Source of the DNA: Halomonas sp.
Lineage (GTDB): Bacteria; Pseudomonadota; Gammaproteobacteria; Pseudomonadales; Halomonadaceae
NCBI RefSeq assembly: GCF_020832045.1
Contig: NZ_JAFIFK010000062.1
Span: 1-64,000 of the forward strand
Direction of reading: 5' to 3'
Length of the DNA: 64,000 bases
Positions 59,512-64,000 of this stretch are shown here, in pieces; position 1 is the first letter of the stretch; each line of letters opens with the position of its first letter. The notes beneath the pieces are model-generated. The model did no database searches, had not been told where the DNA came from, and saw only the letters and a program-made list of their open reading frames with translations. The translations under genes were made by a program, and so were the position numbers.

Positions 59512-59557
59512 GCGGCGTTTCCTGGTCGGCGGGCAGTCGATGGTATCCCGCTCAGTC

Positions 59558-59579
59558 GTTACAATGGTCTGATTGTAAC
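59558..59579. promoter_or_regulatory. Perfect 8+8 inverted repeat between degS and the Nif3 gene
   Basis: GTTACAAT (59558-59565) and ATTGTAAC (59572-59579) are exact reverse complements separated by GGTCTG. The site is 46 bases before the degS start on one side and 31 bases before the Nif3-gene start on the other. TACAAT inside it also resembles a -10 element on either strand, so it could be an operator overlapping promoters for one or both genes. Confidence 0.55.
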
Positions 59580-59610
59580 ATCGACTTCAAAGCGCTGTCC
59601 GGGAGGCACA

Positions 59611-60372
59611 ATGATTTTGCGCAACGATCTGGTGCGGGCCTGCGACACTCTGCTCGACTCCGCCGCTTTCAAGGATTACACCGTCAACGGGCTTCAGGTA
59701 GCTGGACGAGACGAGGTGCGGCGGGTGATGAGCGGCGTTACCGCCTGCCAGGCGCTGCTCGACGAGGCGGTGGCTTGGGGTGCGGATCTGCTGCTGGTGC
59801 ATCATGGCTACTTCTGGAAGAACGAACCGATACCGATCACCGGAATCAAGCACTGGCGCATTCGCACGCTGCTGCTCAACGATATCAACCTGCTGGCCTA
59901 CCATCTGCCACTCGATGCCCATGCGGAGCTGGGGAACAACGCCGAACTTGGTCGGCGGCTTGGCTTTCGCGTCGAAGGCTGTGCCGACGGAGAGCTCGGC
60001 CAGGGGCTGGTGTGGCTCGGGAATGTGCCTCAGGCGACGACGGCCACGGCGCTGGCGCGCCAGGTCGGCGAGCGCCTTGGGCGTGACCCGCTGCTGATCG
60101 AGGCGCCTGGCAAGACCCGTGTCCAGCGCGTGGCATGGTGCACCGGTGGTGCGCAGGACATGATCACCCAAGCCTGGGAAGCCGGTGCCGATGCCTTCAT
60201 ATCCGGCGAAATATCCGAGCGCACCACGCATCTCGCGCGTGAGCTCGGGATTCACTACCTGGCGGCAGGGCACCATGCCACGGAGCGCTATGGCGTACAG
60301 GCACTAGGTGGCTGGCTCGAGCGGGAGTTCAAGCTGGAGCATCGCTTCGTCGACATCGACAATCCGGCTTGA
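59611..60372 (+). CDS. Nif3/YbgI-family metal-binding protein
   Basis: NIF3-type dinuclear metal protein of 253 residues, matching the family with VNGLQVAGRDEVRRV near the N-terminus and LLLVHHGYFWKNE, whose His-His pair is a metal site. LLAYHLPLDAHAELGNNAELG and ISGEISERTTHLARELGIHYLAAGHHATERYG carry further ligands. Members are implicated as GTP cyclohydrolase-like hydrolases, but the natural role is not settled. It lies next to degS as in Pseudomonas and is 21 bases from convergent yhcB. Confidence 0.9.
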   Translation: MILRNDLVRACDTLLDSAAFKDYTVNGLQVAGRDEVRRVMSGVTACQALLDEAVAWGADLLLVHHGYFWKNEPIPITGIKHWRIRTLLLNDINLLAYHLPLDAHAELGNNAELGRRLGFRVEGCADGELGQGLVWLGNVPQATTATALARQVGERLGRDPLLIEAPGKTRVQRVAWCTGGAQDMITQAWEAGADAFISGEISERTTHLARELGIHYLAAGHHATERYGVQALGGWLEREFKLEHRFVDIDNPA

Positions 60373-60393
60373 GGGCCTTTCGCTAGCGATCGA

Positions 60394-60846
60394 TCAGTAG
60401 CGAGGTGGCTGGGGCAGCTCGCTCTTTTCCTCGCGTGGCTTGAGTCCGAAATCCTCTGACAGGGTGCCGCCGGAACCATCGGCGTAGTCTCGCGGCGCTG
60501 GTATCTGCTCGCTCTCCTCGCCGGTCAGGGCCGGCTGGTCGGCCGCCTTCAGCGGCGGGGCGTTTTTGGGCTTGCTCTCCAGCGTGCTGGCATCCTCGGT
60601 CAGGCGGTGCTCCAGGGTGCGCATTTCGCGCTGAATGTTGCTGACCATCATGCCCACCTGAGTGAAGTGCTCGTCCAGGCCTTCCCTTAGCACACCGAGT
60701 TCGCGATCGCGTTCGGCCACCTGGCGACGCAGATCATGCAGCTGGGTCGACGACGTGGCGAGCATGCGGTAGCCAATGACGCCGATACCCAGGCCGGCCA
60801 GCAGGCTGACGATAGCCACAATCCAGTTCACATTGCCGTAATCCAC
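60394..60846 (-). CDS. yhcB: YhcB/ZapG family membrane protein (DUF1043)
   Basis: Inner-membrane protein of 150 residues with one N-terminal helix (about 6-28, NWIVAIVSLLAGLGIGVIGYRML), a coiled coil over about 30-90 and an acidic tail with APRDYADG. The GTG at 60846 follows AGGAGA by 6 bases and is preferred; an upstream ATG at 60870 would add 8 residues. In E. coli YhcB influences envelope growth and division. It is divergent from zapE and ends 21 bases from the convergent Nif3 gene. Confidence 0.9.
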   Translation of the reverse strand: MDYGNVNWIVAIVSLLAGLGIGVIGYRMLATSSTQLHDLRRQVAERDRELGVLREGLDEHFTQVGMMVSNIQREMRTLEHRLTEDASTLESKPKNAPPLKAADQPALTGEESEQIPAPRDYADGSGGTLSEDFGLKPREEKSELPQPPRY

Positions 60847-60970
60847 AGATTTCTCCTGATGCTGGTACATGCCGTCGCCAAGGCGCACGAGTCTTGTCTG
60901 GCTGGCCCATTATAGAAGCCTTGGCAGTTGGCGGGTCAACGGTCTCCGCCGCGGCAGCAAGCGAGCATTT

Positions 60971-61001
60971 TTCTGCGCTCGCTGCCAGGGGGGCGTATAA
61001 T
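60971..61001 (+). promoter_or_regulatory. Candidate sigma70 promoter of zapE
   Basis: An exact TATAAT (60996-61001) lies 46 bases before the zapE ATG. Upstream, TTCTGC (60971-60976) is a weak -35 with 19-base spacing, so the -10 is the reliable part. Confidence 0.5.
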
Positions 61002-61047
61002 GCGGTGCCTGAATCGACACGTGCCAAGACCAGTAAGGAACCCGTCC

Positions 61048-62232
61048 ATGTGTGCGACCGTGCCCTCAGAGGAAACCCGATCGACGGCAGCCAGCACGCC
61101 GCTGGCGCGTTATCGGGCCGACCTCGAGCGCGATGACTTTCACTACGACCCGGCTCAGGAACAGGCCGTAGGGCATCTTCAGCGGCTCTACGATCAGCTC
61201 GTGGCCTCGCCAAGAACCGAACCCCTGTCGGTGACCACCGGCCGTGGGCTCAAGTCCAAGGTGGCCGGGCTGTTCGGCAAGCGCGACAAGGCGCCGACCC
61301 AGCCGGCGGTCCCGGCCATCCAGGGGCTCTATTTCTGGGGCGGGGTGGGGCGTGGCAAGACCTATCTCGTCGATACCTTCCATGCCTCCCTGCCGTTTCC
61401 CGACAAGATGCGCACCCATTTTCATCGCTTCATGCAGCGGGTGCACAATGAGCTGGAGCACTACAAGGGCGAGAAGAACCCACTGACGCTGATCGCCGGT
61501 AAATTCGCAGCGGAAGCCAGAGTGATCTGCTTCGACGAGTTCTTCGTCAAGGACATTACCGATGCCATGATCCTGGCAAATCTGCTCGAAGCGCTCTTCG
61601 AGCGCGGTGTGGTACTGGTCGCGACCTCGAATATCCTCCCCGATGAGCTCTACAAGGATGGCCTGCAGCGCGCTCGTTTCCTGCCAGCCATCGAGTTGAT
61701 CAAGCGGCACTGCCAGGTCGTCAACGTGGACTCGGGAGTCGACTACCGCCTGCGTGCTCTGAAACGCGCCGAAATTTTTCATGCGCCGCTCGACAATGCG
61801 GCCGAGCGGGAGTTGGCGCGCAGCTTCCGTGAAATTTCCGGCCATGCCGGCGAGTCCGATGTATCGCTCGAGGTCAATCATCGCGTGCTGCATGCAAGGC
61901 GTCTGCATGACGATGTGGTGTGGTTCGAATTCCGCGAGCTGTGTGACGGGCCGCGGAGTCAGAACGACTACATCGAACTGGCCCGTGAATTCCATACCGT
62001 GCTGATATCCAACGTGACCCGGATGGGGGCGGCGACGGACGACCAGGCGCGGCGATTCATTAACATGGTGGATGAATTCTACGATCGCGGCGTCAAGCTG
62101 TTGATGTCCGCGGAGGTGCCTGCCGAGTCGCTCTATGTCGACGGTCGGCTACAGTTCGAGTTTCAGCGTACGCTGTCGCGGCTGCAGGAGATGCAGTCGC
62201 ATGAGTATCTCGGCCTGCCGCACAAGCCCTGA
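61048..62232 (+). CDS. zapE: Cell division protein ZapE (AFG1-family ATPase)
   Basis: P-loop ATPase that interacts with FtsZ and supports division under stress. The ATG at 61048 (AAGGA 9 bases upstream) gives 394 residues. Walker A is GGVGRGKT at 98-105, Walker B follows in VICFDEFFVKDI, and sensor-like segments FRELCDGPRSQNDY and LISNVTRMG are typical. A 40-codon upstream open extension overlaps the promoter and is rejected. It is divergent from yhcB and 173 bases before rplM. Confidence 0.95.
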   Translation: MCATVPSEETRSTAASTPLARYRADLERDDFHYDPAQEQAVGHLQRLYDQLVASPRTEPLSVTTGRGLKSKVAGLFGKRDKAPTQPAVPAIQGLYFWGGVGRGKTYLVDTFHASLPFPDKMRTHFHRFMQRVHNELEHYKGEKNPLTLIAGKFAAEARVICFDEFFVKDITDAMILANLLEALFERGVVLVATSNILPDELYKDGLQRARFLPAIELIKRHCQVVNVDSGVDYRLRALKRAEIFHAPLDNAAERELARSFREISGHAGESDVSLEVNHRVLHARRLHDDVVWFEFRELCDGPRSQNDYIELAREFHTVLISNVTRMGAATDDQARRFINMVDEFYDRGVKLLMSAEVPAESLYVDGRLQFEFQRTLSRLQEMQSHEYLGLPHKP

Positions 62233-62252
62233 GCCGGCAGCATCGATAGTGC

Positions 62253-62282
62253 TTTAATCCGAGCGCGCGATTCATGTAGAAT
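62253..62282 (+). promoter_or_regulatory. Candidate promoter of the rplM-rpsI operon
   Basis: TAGAAT (62277-62282) matches the -10 consensus at 5 of 6 positions and TTTAAT (62253-62258) is a weak -35 at 18-base spacing. The predicted start leaves a leader of about 115 bases before rplM. Confidence 0.45.
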
Positions 62283-62340
62283 ACGCGCTCCTCGACCGTT
62301 GTCATTTCAGTTGAAGGTGGCAACCAAGAAAAATAGGGAT

Positions 62341-62371
62341 GATCCTGGCAGCGCTTCGCGTGCGCAGGGTC
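62341..62371 (+). promoter_or_regulatory. Structured leader upstream of rplM
   Basis: GATCCTG (62341-62347) pairs with CAGGGTC (62365-62371) over 7 positions (one G-U), with a short inner CGC/GCG stem. It lies 34 bases before the rplM start. L13 represses its own operon in E. coli, so a leader structure of this sort could be the L13 target. This is inference from position and pairing. Confidence 0.35.
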
Positions 62372-62405
62372 CAATACACTTGATTGATTTTGTGGTGATT
62401 TCTCC

Positions 62406-62834
62406 ATGAAAACCTTTACTGCTAAGCCGCAGTCAGTGCAGCGCGACTGGTATGTCGTCGATGCAGCGGACAAGACGCTCGGCCGTCTGGCAACCGAAAT
62501 TGCTCGCCGCCTGCGCGGCAAGCACAAGCCTGAGTTCACCCCTCACGTCGATACCGGCGACTATATCGTCGTCGTCAATGCCGAGAAGGTGAAGGTCACT
62601 GGCAACAAGGCCAAGGCCAAGACCTACTACCGTCATACCGGTTATCCGGGCGGTCTTCGCTCCATGAACTTCGAGAAGATGATTGCGCATGCTCCTGAGC
62701 GCGTGATCGAGTCTGCCGTCAAGGGCATGCTGCCGAAGGGCCCGTTGGGTCGCGCCATGTACACCAAACTCAAGGTCTACGCCGGCGCCGAACATCCGCA
62801 CGCCGCCCAGCAGCCGCAAGAACTGAACATCTGA
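62406..62834 (+). CDS. rplM: 50S ribosomal protein L13
   Basis: Early-assembly large-subunit protein of 142 residues. It starts [20 protein letters not shown] and has the conserved [25 protein letters not shown] and [12 protein letters not shown] segments, ending in the usual QQPQELNI. rpsI follows after 13 bases, the universal pair. Confidence 0.99.
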   Translation: MKTFTAKPQSVQRDWYVVDAADKTLGRLATEIARRLRGKHKPEFTPHVDTGDYIVVVNAEKVKVTGNKAKAKTYYRHTGYPGGLRSMNFEKMIAHAPERVIESAVKGMLPKGPLGRAMYTKLKVYAGAEHPHAAQQPQELNI

Positions 62835-62847
62835 GGGGATCATCACC

Positions 62848-63237
62848 ATGGCACAGCAGTATTACGGTACCGGGCGCCGCAAGACATCTACAGCCCGTGT
62901 TTTCCTCAAGCCGGGCTCCGGCAAGATCACGGTCAACAATCGTGAGCTGGACCAGTATTTTGGTCGCGTCACCGGTCGCATGGTGGTTCGTCAGCCCCTC
63001 GAGCTGACCGAAACGACTGGCCAGTTCGACGTCTATGTCACCGTCAAGGGTGGCGGCGGTTCCGCTCAGGCGGGTGCTATTCGTCACGGCATTACCCGGG
63101 CGCTGATGGATTATAACGAGGATTTCCGGCCTGCCCTTCGCGCTGCCGGTTATGTGACTCGTGATGCGCGCCAGGTGGAGCGTAAGAAGGTCGGTCTGCG
63201 CAAGGCGCGCCGTCGTCCTCAGTTCTCCAAGCGTTGA
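62848..63237 (+). CDS. rpsI: 30S ribosomal protein S9
   Basis: Small-subunit protein of 129 residues. The N-terminus ([23 protein letters not shown]) and the tail [11 protein letters not shown], whose terminal Lys-Arg reaches the P-site tRNA, are both intact. It is second in the rplM-rpsI operon, which ends at the strong terminator 19 bases downstream. Confidence 0.99.
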   Translation: MAQQYYGTGRRKTSTARVFLKPGSGKITVNNRELDQYFGRVTGRMVVRQPLELTETTGQFDVYVTVKGGGGSAQAGAIRHGITRALMDYNEDFRPALRAAGYVTRDARQVERKKVGLRKARRRPQFSKR

Positions 63238-63255
63238 TTGCTGCCGGTTTCTGGC

Positions 63256-63285
63256 AAAAAACCCGGGCTTTTGCCCGGGTTTTTT
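63256..63285. terminator. Bidirectional intrinsic terminator after rpsI
   Basis: An A-run, the stem CCCGGGC/GCCCGGG with a TTTT loop, and a T-run directly after make a canonical Rho-independent terminator for rplM-rpsI. The A-run gives it activity on the opposite strand too. Confidence 0.93.
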
Positions 63286-63332
63286 ATTTTTCATTTCAAT
63301 AAATTGCGCCAGAACTTACACCTTGGTCAGGA

Positions 63333-63371
63333 CCGCTTCGCCTTGTGCGAAGCGGCGCGATTCCTTAATAT
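63333..63371 (+). promoter_or_regulatory. Possible petA promoter with inverted repeat
   Basis: CCGCTTCG (63333-63340) and CGAAGCGG (63348-63355) are perfect inverted arms with a 7-base spacer. A weak promoter, TTGTGC (63343-63348) and TAATAT (63366-63371) with 17-base spacing, overlaps the right arm. The repeat could be an operator or a hairpin; the petA start is 80 bases downstream. Confidence 0.35.
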
Positions 63372-63450
63372 ATGTCGGATTTTTGGTATCCGTGGTAGCG
63401 GATTCGTTCCGCACGGTATCAACGGGTAAGCTGATGGGAGAAACCAGAAG

Positions 63451-64000
63451 ATGGCAGACAACGGCGTGAACAAAGGGCGGCGCCGACTGCTCCTGGGGGC
63501 CACCACCGTCGTAGGGGCGGTGGGTGCCGTGGGGGTGGCGGTTCCCTTTGTGGCTTCCTGGCAGCCGAGTGCCAGGGCAAGGGCGGCGGGCGCGCCAGTG
63601 AGTGCGGATGTCTCGAAGCTGGACGAGGGGCAGCGCATGACCGTGGAGTGGCGTGGACGTCCAGTCTGGATCGTCAGGCGTACTCCCGACATGATCGAGC
63701 GCACCGAGAATTTCGATCCTGCCCGCCTGGCCGATCCCGATTCCCAGGAGCCGCAACAACCCGATTACATTACTGGGCCGTTGCGTTCCGTCCGGCCTGA
63801 GTATTCAGTGCTGATCGGAATCTGTACTCATCTGGGCTGCTCGCCGCTCTTCCGCCCCGAGCCGGAAGACGTGGACATGACTGCCTGGCCGGGTGGCTAC
63901 TTCTGCCCCTGCCATGGTTCGTACTTCGACCTCTCCGGCCGGGTGTTCCGTAACGTGCCGGCACCGACCAATCTCGAGGTTCCGCCGTACCGCTTTGAGT
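63451..64000 (+). CDS. petA: Ubiquinol-cytochrome c reductase iron-sulfur (Rieske) subunit, partial
   Basis: Rieske protein of the cytochrome bc1 complex; it passes electrons from ubiquinol to cytochrome c1. The gene runs off the window after 183 codons, so the C-terminus is missing. It has a Tat-type N-terminus (GRRRLLLGATT) that doubles as the membrane anchor. Both [2Fe-2S] motifs are visible: CTHLGC at 125-130 and CPCHGS at 152-157. A 213-base gap separates it from rpsI. Confidence 0.97.
   Translation, partial: MADNGVNKGRRRLLLGATTVVGAVGAVGVAVPFVASWQPSARARAAGAPVSADVSKLDEGQRMTVEWRGRPVWIVRRTPDMIERTENFDPARLADPDSQEPQQPDYITGPLRSVRPEYSVLIGICTHLGCSPLFRPEPEDVDMTAWPGGYFCPCHGSYFDLSGRVFRNVPAPTNLEVPPYRFE

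Overview
The window is about 64 kb of GC-rich chromosome from a gammaproteobacterium, most likely Halomonas or a close relative in the Halomonadaceae. The evidence is protein resemblance, overlapping high-GC genes and a gene order close to that of Pseudomonas: rplY-prs-ispE-lolB-TPR / hemA-prfA-prmC-moeB, gatCAB / mreBCD-maf-rng-yhdP-tldD, yjgA / pmbA, npr-rapZ-ptsN-hpf-rpoN-lptBAC-kdsCD-yrbG / mlaFEDCB-ibaG-murA-hisGD, degS / nif3-like, yhcB / zapE, rplM-rpsI-petA. No tRNA, rRNA, CRISPR array, insertion sequence or prophage was seen. The window carries only the first part of petA at its right edge. No gene-free stretch exceeds about 240 bases.

Region 1 (1-10 kb) is housekeeping. rplY, prs, ispE, lolB and a TPR lipoprotein lie on the minus strand; hemA, prfA and prmC lie on the plus strand. 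A leucine-responsive regulator (Lrp) gene sits between prmC and moeB and overlaps moeB. Region 2 (10-27.4 kb) is a polyamine island in the place where murI might be expected. It holds two PuuB-type FAD oxidases, two glutamine-synthetase-fold gamma-glutamylpolyamine synthetases, a PotFGHI-type ABC importer, PuuD, PuuC and a PuuR repressor. Interspersed are a YcfJ-like glycine-zipper protein, rmuC, a chemoreceptor and a 56-residue protein. Together these genes would import putrescine or a related polyamine, gamma-glutamylate it, oxidise it, oxidise the aldehyde and hydrolyse the product to GABA and glutamate.

Region 3 (27.4-46.6 kb) holds the amidotransferase GatCAB, the cell-shape operon mreBCD with maf, rng, yhdP and tldD, then yjgA and pmbA, and the nitrogen-PTS/RpoN group. 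Region 4 (46.7-62.2 kb) is envelope biogenesis: LPS export (lptBAC), Kdo synthesis (kdsC, kdsD), phospholipid trafficking (mlaFEDCB) and murA. It also has hisG (short form) and hisD, a DegS/AlgW periplasmic protease, a Nif3-family protein, YhcB and ZapE. Region 5 (62.2-64 kb) is rplM-rpsI with a strong terminator, followed by the Rieske protein gene petA.

Points for a second look: an apparent ATT start for mreC, repeated TTGTAC/GTACAA sites between the chemoreceptor and the 56-residue gene, palindromic ATTGCAAT repeats between rpoN and lptB, an 8+8 inverted repeat between degS and the Nif3 gene, a Trp-to-Tyr change in the PotF-like pocket, a 15-base C tract at the left edge, and GC-rich hairpins without U tracts at convergent gene ends. 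I found no clearly new multi-gene system. The window is mostly conserved core plus a rich polyamine catabolic locus.
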